Assembly: GCA_022592435.1 (NCBI GenBank) | Contig: JABYQS010000001.1 | Span: 248,001-312,000, forward strand | Direction: 5' to 3' | Length of the DNA: 64,000 bases | DNA from: Cerioporus squamosus | Lineage: Eukaryota; Basidiomycota; Agaricomycetes; Polyporales; Polyporaceae | Shown here: one piece after another, positions 23,701-33,678 of the stretch | How the letters are laid out: each line of letters starts with the position of its first letter | How positions within the stretch are numbered: the stretch's first letter is position 1 | Notes under the pieces: generated by a model | What the model was told of the DNA's origin: nothing | What the model saw: only the letters and a program-made list of their open reading frames with translations | Database searches by the model: none | Program-made: the position numbers and the translations under genes

Positions 23701-25029
23701 CTAAGCCCGCCCACCGTTAGCGTCGCCGGACTGGCTGACGCCGCCGCCGCCACCTGCGTCTATGTGCCAAGTTCAGTAGAGATCGAACCATGGATAAGAA
23801 GGACTTACTGGAGTCCGCCGCGTTGTCGATGGTGCCGCCGTAGTTGTCGACGCTACCACCAGTTGCGGGGCCCGATGAGCCGCTGTACGCGTTACCACCG
23901 GGGCCGTAGCCGTTGCCATTACCGCCGTCAGCGTCACCAGAGAATGTGGTGCCGGCGCCACCAGCAGTGTCTGCGTTGCACTCAGTTACATGTTCATATG
24001 ACAGAGGGCTCAGACTTACTGCCGCCGTTGTTCGTGATAGTGCCTCGATTATCCGCCGCGTTGACGACCGAACCACCAGACACATCGCTGGTTGCGCCAC
24101 TGTAGGCGTTACCACCGGCCGTGCCATTGTCGCCTGCACGCCTCTGGACGCTGGCGGGCATTGTGGGCCCACGCGCACCACCACCCTGGGCGGTACCGCT
24201 CTCGGACTCGCCTCCGCCGCCAGCAGTGTCTAGCAATTCATCATGAGATAAATATAGGGCATGCCGAGGCATTCAGGTACTCACTGGCAGCGGTGTTATC
24301 CATGGTGTCACCTCCGTCCCCACCGGCGCCGTTTCCCTCGGAGGTGTTGACGACATTCCCGCCGCGCGACGCACCGGTCGCGCCGGTGTACGCGTTACCA
24401 CCTGGACCGTGGCCGTTACCGTTGCCTCCGAAGGCGAAACCGCTGAAGGAGGAGCCGGCGCCGCCCGCAGCGTCTGCAGCCGAAGTTAGCATTGGGAATG
24501 GATTTGAGAGAGACTTGCGCTTACTGGAGCCATCGGCATTGGTCACGTCGCCATCCTGAGAGTCGTTTTCGACATCGCCGCCAGACGAGTCTTGAGCAGC
24601 GCCTGAATATGCGTTACCACCAGCGGTGTTGTTGTCCCCCGCACGCTTCGACATCTTGGCCGCGGTCGGAGGAGCCGAGGCCGGAGGAGCGGCGACCTTC
24701 ATCTGAGGAGTGGAAGGCTGGTTCAACTGCGCCTTCGCCTTCTTGAAATTCTCGTTACGGTCGTGCTGACTTGGCGGCGCAGGCGTCGCATGGGGTGAGG
24801 GGCCAGCAGTGGTAATCCCACCAACTAGACCCGTGATCTCGCGAGCGGGCCCCTCCCGAACCTGGTGAGTGGAGATATCCTGCGTGCGCGTAATGGCGTT
24901 GTTCTGCGCAAGAGCGTTGTGATGCCCCAGAGCTTTGTCGAGCTGAGGCGAGGTGGGCGCGCCGGAGACGAGGGACGGGCTGACCGCCGCCGCGGCGAGG
25001 ATAGAGAAGGCAATGACGGGGCTGCGCAT
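23701..25029 (-). CDS. Secreted Gly/Asn-rich repeat protein with Kex2-type sites
   Basis: No known family was recognised. Exons are 25029-24525, 24473-24285, 24229-24020, 23970-23809 and 23759-23701, coding for 374 residues. An N-terminal signal peptide (MRSPVIAFSILAAAAVSPSLV, cleavage after SGA or so) shows that it is secreted. After a propeptide-like stretch, a KR pair (24643-24648) and an RR pair (24138-24143) each directly precede AGDN, as expected for Kex2 cleavage. The rest consists of two alternating modules: one with TAGGNAYSGA, the other with GGNGNG-GPGGNAY. All four introns are phase 1 and their acceptors are followed by AC, so the internal exons are symmetric and each begins NxAGG. 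It could be a cell-wall protein or a precursor of secreted peptides; function is unknown. Confidence 0.75.
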
Positions 25030-25954
25030 CTTGACGGACGACGGTGGCGGGCGAGGACTTGCCGACGATTAGACTGAACCTAGACTAAGAAAGAGTGAGA
25101 AGGTGGGATGGGGATGAGGAGCGTCCTGGTGAGGTTTATATACCGGCTGAGGAGAGGATTCATGTCCCGCCGCGTCTTCTCGAGAGTCGGGGGCCAAATC
25201 GAGCGAAGGACGGACACCTGCCCGATTCAGGTCAAACATTACCCGAATCGTCGAGTGCGGAGGGTCGCCGCCAGACAGATCGGCCTTCGACGACGTCTGG
25301 AAGTCACTGCATGACGTCGCTGGCCCTCCGGCAGCCTCGGCGAAGATGGGGATGTCGGTGTACGTCCGCGACCGACGTTGCCTCGAGGAGATCTCGACAG
25401 ACTCGCTCGACAAGCTATAGCTACGAGGTCCGTGGTCGCGCCAGCTGGGTCAACAATTGAAGTCAGGGCTTCGCTGAAATGCGCTGACGGGAGTGAACAC
25501 ACACGGGTTATCAACCGCTGTCGACGCGACTGGAGAACTGAGTCCACGCAGTGCAGGATACAGCGAAACGCCACCGCAACCTAGTCGGAGCACTTGCAGG
25601 AGAGCAACACAGCCTAGCTTTCCTGGAAGATCTTCATATGGCACTCGACGGGTAGTAGGCAGAGGAATTGCAGGGCGGTCTCTCGCTCATGGCGAGTTGG
25701 CATCTCGAGCGGCACTGGGAGCGGACGTGGGATTCAGTACATAAGCGCTAGAACGTGACTTGGGTGGTGGCGCAGCAGTTGGTTTGTTTTCGCACCGTCA
25801 CAGTTGACTGGGTGGTTAGAGGCTATGCTCAGTGACATCTGGTGACGCCTGCTGCGGCACAACCCTTCGTTCCTGCGTTGACCTCTGACAGCCTGATACC
25901 CAGCGCATAACTCATGCCCACGCTCTCTCACCACCAAACTCCGACTTGAACCTC
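25030..25954. other. Divergent intergenic region
   Basis: These 925 bases lie between the divergent starts of the secreted repeat protein and the RING protein and should carry both promoters. Apart from the TATA box for the repeat protein, no conserved element or coding frame was found. Confidence 0.5.
25135..25142 (-). promoter_or_regulatory. TATA box of the secreted repeat-protein gene
   Basis: The minus strand reads TATATAAA, a consensus TATA box, about 106 bases upstream of the start codon at 25029. Such boxes are common in regulated, highly expressed fungal genes, which fits a secreted protein. Confidence 0.6.
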
Positions 25955-27452
25955 ATGTCCGGCAGCACACCCTCCCAATCGCAGGATGAATTCGCGGACC
26001 TGCCCGACATCGTGGATTTCTCAATCATACACACGGAAGAGTATGCAGACCATAGTGCCGCTCACTCGCTGGACGATTTCGCCGAGTACGATCTGTACAA
26101 CGAGCAGGATCCCTATGCTGATCTCGACTTTGACACCATTCCGGGACTTGGGGCGCCGAGGCCGGAGACCATAGAGAACGCCCAGGCCAGGATGCAGCCA
26201 GAAATTCAGAGTCAAGGTCTCTCCGATGCCTCCAGCCAGTACATGTTCGATGAGCTCGATGAAGCCGCAATGGCGGAGTTGAACCACATAGAGATGAGAG
26301 ACAGAGGTGAGACCGCGTGGCCATCTTTCACATCAGCGTCCCATTGACTGACACGTATACGAAGCTGAAGCTCAGAGTTTGTCAAGTGCAGGTAGGTTTC
26401 AAATGTTTGACCAGCGTAACCACCACCGCCGCTCACGTCGTTGCCACAGGAGTAGCACCGACATCTATCGCGACTGCTCCCAGCAATGACAGGGCAGCCT
26501 CCAGACAATGTGTGTTCGTGTGTGTATCTCTGTTACTGCCAATATATTCACTTCTGCGCAGCGTCCATACTTTCTACTGAAAGTCAACCATTGTCCCTGG
26601 CCTCCATGAAGCGTAAACGTTCGGATATGGACTGCTGTTCATCTGCGAGCGTGAAGGTCAAGCGGAAGGGCAAGTCAAGACAAGATCCTCACGCGTCCGC
26701 GCGCAAGCTTCTCTCGGATATGGAAGACAGTGTCTCATGTTCGATGTGAGCAGGCCCGCTCCCAGTAGAACCCGCGCTGATGCAGACGTCCATCCAGATG
26801 CTACGAGATCTAGTAGGAACTTCATCAAGTTACCATTCGCTGCACACTCTAATCACTTCGTCAGCTCGGAGCCCCACGTGTCTTCTCCCTGCGGACATTC
26901 GTTCTGCGCTGAATGCGTGGTGGACTGGATGAAGAAGAACGTACGTCTGCGTTACCACTCTGCGTGCTACGAATTGACGACGTTGGCCATAGATACGCAG
27001 TGCACCGAAGTGTCCCCTCTGCCGCACTGCACTCACCCAAGGATCGCTTGTTGCCCCCAACTTCGCTCTCAAGGATGTCATCGAGAAGTATGTTGCTGCC
27101 CTCGCTGAGAGCGGATTCGTGGATTGGCAGTCACAAGGCAATAAGTATGTGGATTGGATAGGACGCAATGCGTAAGTTCTACATTATCCGTCATCCGGGT
27201 CGACCTCACGGTCACATCTCTTCAACTATCATCTACAGACGGTGGCTCAAGCTGGTGCCAGAACTGCGCGATCTGCGTAGTAGACGATGGAACGAGATGG
27301 ACGAACCTTCGCAGGAGATGCATCTGCTTGGTGCGGCGCATCTTCTTCAAGACATCGGCGGTTCCGGTGGTTCCAGTGACGGGGAATCTTCCGATGACGA
27401 CCACACTGCCAGCGATGATATTTACTGGGCGCCGACCCCGCCGCACAGGTGA
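25955..27452 (+). CDS. RING-type E3 ubiquitin ligase
   Basis: This is a probable E3 ubiquitin ligase with one C3HC4 RING. My model has exons 25955-26306, 26450-26519, 26584-26745, 26798-26812, 26865-26940, 26993-27144 and 27239-27452 (346 residues, phases consistent). The N-terminal 117 residues are acidic and Asp/Glu/Gln-rich. A basic stretch (MKRKRSDMD, KVKRKGKSRQ) resembles a nuclear localisation signal. The RING reads CSIC-YEIYSEPHVSSPCGHSFCAEC and then CPLCRTAL. The second zinc-binding Cys lies on a 15-base exon (26798-26812). After the RING comes LVAPNFALKDVIEKYVAAL, a helix common after such RINGs, and an acidic Ser-rich tail. The boundary between exons 2 and 3 is the least certain. 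The substrate is unknown. Confidence 0.75.
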
Positions 27453-27782
27453 TGAGGTCGCGCCGCTTTGTTGTTATGTTGTCAAACGTGTACTTATACC
27501 TAGTCTCTCTGGGAGCAGTTGTACTATACGAATGATGTAGCATGTGGAGCTGAATGCAGCCCGTTCAACTGATGTGCAACAAATCATGAGATACATCAAG
27601 GGTTCGTAGAAAGGCGTAAGAGTACACGGATACCGTAGCGATACAGACCGTATATGAACCGTGATAACTGCAGGCCTGCCCGGAAAGCACCTGGCCTTCC
27701 AGTCGATATAAAAATAAGTGGTGCGACAGCAACAGCCGCGTAGATACGCAGACAAGTGGCTGGACACGGCGCAACCGTCACA
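27453..27782. other. Intergenic, convergent 3' ends
   Basis: These 330 bases separate the stop codons of two convergent genes and hold both 3' untranslated regions. Nothing further was seen. Confidence 0.5.
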
Positions 27783-29794
27783 TCAAACGTCGAGGAAAAC
27801 TTCCAGACGACCACCTCCAGCCAACCCAGCCAATTCTACGAGGAAGCTGTTGTCACCTGCACACACTGCAGAAGGAGTGGGCAAAGCCTTGCCGTCGAGG
27901 GCAGCATGAAGGCCCTTCGGGGCGTCACCTTGGAGGACAAGGAAGGGAAATTCGCTCTCGCCCTCCAGGATGGCAGAGAGAACAATTTGTGGAACCTTTT
28001 GAGCTGGATGTGACTGGTGACGCGGTGATGCGTGCTTTGGATGGGGAGCCGGAAGATCGGCCGTGGCCGGCGTGTCTAAACAATGCGGCACGATGAGCCT
28101 CTTCTGTACCACAGCACATACTACGCATCCGTCTTACCTAGACTTCGAGCATGATGCTCAGGGCGACCCTCATGCGGCCCCTTACCTCCTAACTCGCTCT
28201 TCGGGAGTTGTTCAGGGCTACGAGCCCGGGGCGATGTCTTCGAGAGCGCCAACCCGAGGATGCCCGAAATGCGACGAGGGAGTCCTTCGCCCAGGAAACG
28301 GGCAACCAAGGCCCGGAAGAAGACGTTCCAGAACCAGAAGATGACGTTGAACACGGTGTGCACATACACCCGCAGGAGACGTGTAGGAAGGTTACGGATA
28401 AGAGCCAAGGATGCTCTACGGCGATGCTGGGGCCGATGTGGTGGCGCGTTGACCTGAGGAAGGGCGGCAGGGACTGGAGAGGTCGGGGAGCTCCCGGCAC
28501 GCGATGGCTCGCGAGCAGGTGGAGAAGGCGGGGGCGTCGGAAGCGGGTGCTGGGGCCTATCCACTGTGTAGCTCACACTCTTGCTGGGTGTCAAGAGGTT
28601 GAACACCCACGTCCTGTCGTCTGCGAGGACAACCTCCATAGGAGATACAACGAATCTATCTCCCAAAGCACTAACAACAAGAGTACCCCTCTCGTCTCCT
28701 AAGAAAGGCCCGCGCAGGATTTGGAGCATGCGAGTCTCCGGTGAGAAAAACACCAGCCCGGTCTTGCCGCGTGTATCCGCCACCAAAGGCTGCAACATCT
28801 GTAGAGGAATTGAAACAGACTCCAGGGTAGCATCTGAATTGGGGAGAATGAGGAGATGAAGAGGGAGCGCAGCGATTGTGTGATGGGTCGCAATGGCAAG
28901 GAAGGCAGAGTTATGAGGAAGAACAGTTCCGCCGTATGCAGACAGAGCCTCGTTGAGCAGGTCGAACGAATTTTCAAGCACGGCCGAGGAAACTCGCCCC
29001 GTTGCCCCAGGTGATGGTACCGATAGAGTCCCGTCGGACGACAAGTGAAGGCGGGTGGACTTGTTGCCCACGAAAGCCACCGGTCTCGGAGGGCTGGTGC
29101 CGCGGTGGATGTTGCGGGGCAGCAGAATGAAAGCGTTAGAAGTGGCGCCTCCGCCGTCTTCCACACGCCTCGGAACCCTGTGCCTCGAATAAGCACCCTG
29201 CTATGGGCAAGTCTGAGAGGAACCATACCCTGACGCATCCCATGCCCACACTGCCCAGTCAGCGACTTGCAACACCCGGCCCACAGCATCCTCGACCAAT
29301 GAAGAGTCGAGATGGTAAGCCCCGTCGGTACCGACGTCCCATCCGCCCGTAAGGTCGATTCCTGCTAGACCTTGCTTCACCGTAACTACGCCGTTGTTAC
29401 CGTGTTCCCCAAGCCACTGAACGCGGCCTGACGGATAGACAACCCGGTACGTGAAATCGAAACGCGACGCGACGTGGTTATGTAGGAGAGCGCGGAGCCG
29501 AAGGTATGCGATATGAGGTCCAGACGTCCCCGATTCCTCCATCGCCGCATCGTCGCTCTGGTTGGGGTCCAGTTCGAATGCTGCCGCGTTCCAATCTCCT
29601 GCTGAGCGTCCTTCGATTGGCAAGTTCGTCCATAACTCGACCCTCGCGCCTTCAGATCTGGCCTTGAGGTATGAATCAAGCGAGTCGAAAGTCGCCTCGA
29701 AGTATACATCAAGGGGGTGAACGCGAGCGTGAGAAGGAACGGGAGGGACTTCGAGGGTTGTCGTAGATCCCAAGGCAGGCGAGAAAGTGAGCAT
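27783..29794 (-). CDS. Unrecognised large protein with one probable membrane segment
   Basis: No family was recognised with confidence. Exons are 29794-29229, about 29177-28138 and 28075-27783, giving about 632 residues with consistent phases. The N-terminal 180 residues look like a beta-rich domain: LDVYFEATFDSLDSYLKA, VELWTNLP, FDFTYRVVYPSGRVQWLGEH. This pattern loosely recalls starch-binding or other Ig-like carbohydrate-binding modules, but that is only an impression. A Pro/Ser-rich linker (about 430-470) precedes a basic segment and a strongly hydrophobic aromatic stretch, VYVHTVFNVIFWFWNVFFRA, a probable membrane span. The last exon codes for a second beta-like segment, VPQIVLSAILEGESEFPFLV, ending GGGRLEVFLDV. 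An open frame to 30049 (MDEFSQYREYYASK) may be an extra N-terminal exon. Confidence 0.65.
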
Positions 29795-30834
29795 GGTGAA
29801 TGGAAGTTGGAACGTCCGCCAGCGGTACAACAGCTAGAACCTGAAGTCGTCAGGGTACGGAACAGACGAGGGAGGCCGGGAGTCTCGCTCAGAGCATAGA
29901 TATATCCAGAGTCCAGACCCAATGCCTGGCGGAGGAAACGAGGCACTGGCCAAATACAGCTGTTTGCAGAAGTCGTGTCCGCCCAACTCCGACTGACGCG
30001 CACACACTTTTGACGCGTAATATTCACGATATTGAGAAAATTCGTCCATAGGACAACAACACCAGTATATACATGCTACGCCACTCCATCATGCTATGGC
30101 ATGCACCCTCGACCTGTTCCAACTTTTTCTGAGTCGCAGCATGCCCGTAATGCGGAGATAGTAATGCCAGGTCACTGCTCATCTGTAGGAGTGTTTAGGG
30201 TGTTTCCGCCCCTCCAGACTCCACCAAAATTTGGTCAAGCGCACATCAAAGCCGTAAGTATATGATTGAATGCTCTCCAAGGTGCTGCGAAGGCTTGGGA
30301 CGTGTGAGCATGCATAAATTCCATAAGCCCCCAGGGACGATCTTAAGCGCCCGTGGACGACATCGCGATACTCGCTCATCTTCTGCGCTCTCCGCATTTC
30401 TGACGCTCCGTACATAGTCCTGTAAGCTTTCTGCGTCTCCCAGAGTAGTCCTAGTCAGAAGAAAGCGGCGAACGACTCGTTCAGATTTTCTAAATTTCTG
30501 ATTTTTTTGTGCATAACGCGTGCTGTGCAATCGGCGCCTGGCCACGACCTCTGCAAACAGCTGTAGGAAGTGCAGAAGCGGCGATGCCATCCATGACGAC
30601 AGACGTGCACGGGCGTCCGCGCGAAGTTCGAACGCTCGCAGGGCACCGGGCTATGTACGCATGTCCTGCGCGGCTTCAGCTGGCTACATAATACGTGCAA
30701 AAGTCGAACTCTCTATAGCTATGATCGAGATTCAAATTGTACAACATGTCCGATATATGGAGACATAAACACTGACATAACCAAGCGCGTCGGCTGGAAA
30801 CATACGGGCCACTGTAACAGAGCCGGGCTACGAA
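29795..30834. other. Intergenic with possible 5' exon
   Basis: About 1 kb lies between the start of one minus-strand gene and the end of the next (TRAX). Near 29834-30049 a minus-strand frame could be an upstream exon of the gene ending at 27783. A TATATA motif lies at about 30066-30072 on the minus strand. The rest shows no coding signal. Confidence 0.4.
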
Positions 30835-31880
30835 TCAATTGAAATCATCGTCCATATCCGCATTTCGCGCCCTCTTGCGTCTTGGCTCATCGCCGAAGCC
30901 ACTATGATCTGCGGCATGGGAGACCGTCTGCGCCACGAGATCATCCAACATCTCAGGGGGCAAGTCAAATTCCGAGGTTCGAACGGCAACCGCGTAGGCA
31001 GCTGAGTCCGACAGTGAGCTACTACGGAAAGTGGTTTATACTCAGACTGACCATCCTCGATCTTCTCCAGCGACTGCGCAGTGACGTTCTGTTTCTTGCG
31101 CAGCTCTCTAAAGTAGGGAGTCAACCGTTCGAAATCTGAATAGCAAATTGAGTGCCATCTGCTGATCGATTGCGGAGAGACTTACCGGCTTTGCAATGTC
31201 GTACAAAGCTGCAGACGTCGCTGGCCTTCTGACGGCCACCACGACGTGATATCGAGGCTATAGCGAACCGCATGAGCTCTCCGGTGAGGTCTGAGAGCCC
31301 AAGAAGGTAGTCTTCTAAGGGCAGAGGGAAGTACTACTCATGCTCGCCCCGGTCAGCGTCACCGACCAGAGTACCATTGTGGAGACTTACTGCGATCCCT
31401 TCGTCGTCGCACAGCGATTGCTGTACTTGATCATAGGAGATCAGCGTCTTGTGTTCAAGGTAGTGGGCGAAGCTCAGGGCCTCGATGTACTCCTGCAGGC
31501 CAGGCGACACATTCCTTTGATAGCGCGAGAACCTCTCTCCTGTGAGTTCATGGCGCATGGCTGCGAAGAGGGACCGGATCTCTCTGAATTTGTCCTTGGC
31601 GCGCGCAGCAGCATGCCGGCCGATGTCGTCGTCGGACTCCCCCGCATCGTCTGTAACAATGCGGTGGAGGAGGAAAATGACCTTTTTGGAGAGGTTCGTG
31701 ACATCGCGGCTGGACTACGGCGAATATCGTCAGGCACGCACACCGAGCTTGGAACAAGACTGCGGCACAGACCTTGATGAGGCGCTCCCTCCGATCGTTA
31801 TGGTCGTCCAGTTCCTCCCTGAACTGCTCAAACACAGGAAGGACGGTGTCTCTGGAGGCAAGGACGCGCATCGAGGTCAT
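30835..31880 (-). CDS. Translin-associated factor X (TRAX)
   Basis: TRAX pairs with translin to form the C3PO ribonuclease, which removes passenger strands in RNA interference and processes tRNA fragments in fungi. Exons are 31880-31773, 31714-31391, 31333-31186, 31135-31052 and 31001-30835, giving 276 residues with consistent phases. The N-terminus (FEQFREELDDHNDRRERLIK) matches the start of TRAX. The reading then shows SRYQRNVSPGLQEYIEALSF and the block YFPLPLEDYLLGLSDLTGEL followed by MR, where the Asp and Glu residues correspond to the acidic catalytic positions of TRAX rather than translin. The block SLEKIEDAAYAVAVR follows. The C-terminus carries a basic cluster (EPRRKRARN), a likely nuclear signal. 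Translin itself is not in the window. Confidence 0.9.
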
Positions 31881-32404
31881 GGCTCTCGGGTGAACGTGTG
31901 CGATGGGGCTTGGCAGCGTGCGTCCACGGCGACGCAAATCCAAATCTGTATATCAAAGTGAGGAGAGACCTCGACTGTTGCTGATGCCTATACCACGGCC
32001 ACGGTTGTGCCGCTGGTCAAGGACGCACAGAGGCAGGAATAGACAGGGCACGATGAGCCAGGCGTGGCTGAGACAGACTGGTGGCAGTCTGGACACGGGA
32101 GACCGGGAGCAGGGCGAATCCCCCAAGGATCCAGGGAGGCAGACCACGCCGAAAGCGGGCATGCATCGCCACCTGCGCGCGGCACGCTGTGGCAGCGCCC
32201 GTTACGGCGGGGTTGCCGGGCCAATTGGCGGAGGGCGTGGTGCTGCCGCTCGTTGTCACCGCTCTCGAGTCCCTAGCCAGGAGCCCGTCGCACGCCTTTC
32301 TGTCCTGCCTCCTCGTCCTCGCTCGCCAGCACTCCTGTCGCTCCTCACTCCTCCAGGCGCACCCGCTCTGCCCGCCCACGCCGTACCCGCATCCTCTAGC
32401 CACC
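31881..32404. other. Divergent intergenic region
   Basis: These 524 bases lie between the divergent TRAX and HIT-protein genes and hold both promoters. The part next to the HIT start is pyrimidine-rich, as fungal leaders often are. No specific element was recognised. Confidence 0.45.
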
Positions 32405-33430
32405 ATGGCATTCGCACCGAAGCCCGGGTGTCCCATGTGTGGCATCGTCTCCGCCGCGACCGCTGCTGCCGTCGGCTCTCCTGCTTCACCGTCCGGTGTT
32501 GCCTCAAAACAACACGAAATACTTTGGAGAGACGACAACTTCACCGTGTACCGCGAAGCCGTAAATCCCGTCTCCAGTAAGGGTCACATTGTCATCGTTT
32601 TCAAGTGCGTCCCGCCTACCCTCGACGTTCCCCTATGCTCATGCCCTCGTCTGCAGCCTTCACGTTCCTTCATTATATATCCTGGTGAGCGCCATCTGGT
32701 GCCCCGTAGATCGCTGTCACTTGCCAGACATGCTGACGCTGAGGATGATCCGCAGTCATCAAGCGACCTCCCTCTCCTTGTATCTCTTCGCGACATCGCC
32801 CAGCGCCTCCTTCAGTCTCTCCTCCAGTCACCATCCTCGCCCTTAGCATCCCCACTTTCCGGCACACAACCGCAGGCGCCTCTAACTGACCCTTCGCACG
32901 GCAGTAACACGCGCGAGGCATTCCGGATTGGATTCATCACTCCGCCATGGAAAGACAACAAGATTCCCGTAACTGACCACCTCCACGCGCATGGCTATAT
33001 CCTTCCTTCGGATCGCATGGGGTGGTGGAGAGGCATCGCGTACAGTGCAGTCGCCTGGTACGATATCGATGACTTGATTGCAGAGATTCGGTGAGTTCTT
33101 CCGTTCGAACCACCCGTGTCGTTTTCTTAGCGTTCGCCGTTCATCCGCCCCTCGCCCTGCTCCTCTTGCGTTCTCCGGATATCCAGGGAAGAAACCTCCA
33201 ACAACCGCATACGCTCAGGCGCCAACACCAGACCCATCGACTTGGTTCCTGATGCCGGAGCGCGGAGAGGAACCGCAGACGGAATTGAGACAACCGACGC
33301 CGGACTAGGCGTCATTGACCCGGAGCGAGGCGAGGGTAGCCCTGCATTGCTTCCGCCGACTCCGGGCACCGCACGCGCAGCACCTACCGCTTCATCTCCT
33401 GACGCTTCGATACCCCATTTGCAAGTCTGA
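32405..33430 (+). CDS. HIT-family nucleotide-binding protein
   Basis: This is a member of the histidine-triad superfamily of nucleotide hydrolases and transferases. Exons are 32405-32604, 32657-32684 (28 bases), 32756-33090 and 33187-33430, giving 268 residues with consistent phases. The N-terminal CPMCGIVSA recalls the zinc-binding start of many HIT proteins. The block ILWRDDNFTVYREAVNP and GHIVIVFN-LHVPSLYIL form the expected first strands. The triad appears as DHLHAHGYI, matching His-x-His-x-His. In this gene about 60 residues rich in Ser and Pro separate the helix region from the triad. The C-terminal 80 residues are low-complexity. The exact enzyme subfamily (Hint, Fhit, aprataxin-like) is not clear; it matches none closely. 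Confidence 0.8.
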
Positions 33431-33678
33431 GTCTTAGGACTGGGTCGATACCTCCTGTTAGTTGTATGTCCTACTTAATGACCAACGTTGGATGTATATC
33501 CTCCTTGGAGGTCTCTATCATAATTACTACTGGATTGAGGTGTCTAGAGAGATTGTCGTGACTACGGGAACATTATGTACATGGCGGTTACATCGGTATA
33601 GTGAGACACATTGGAGAGAAGCATTATTGCAAGACCTTGTCCGAGTAGTAGATGGCGTTCATATAGCTGATCGATACA

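Noticed and set aside
28208..28702. 164-codon plus-strand frame
   Set aside because: It is antisense to the large minus-strand exon 29177-28138, which has the better coding character.
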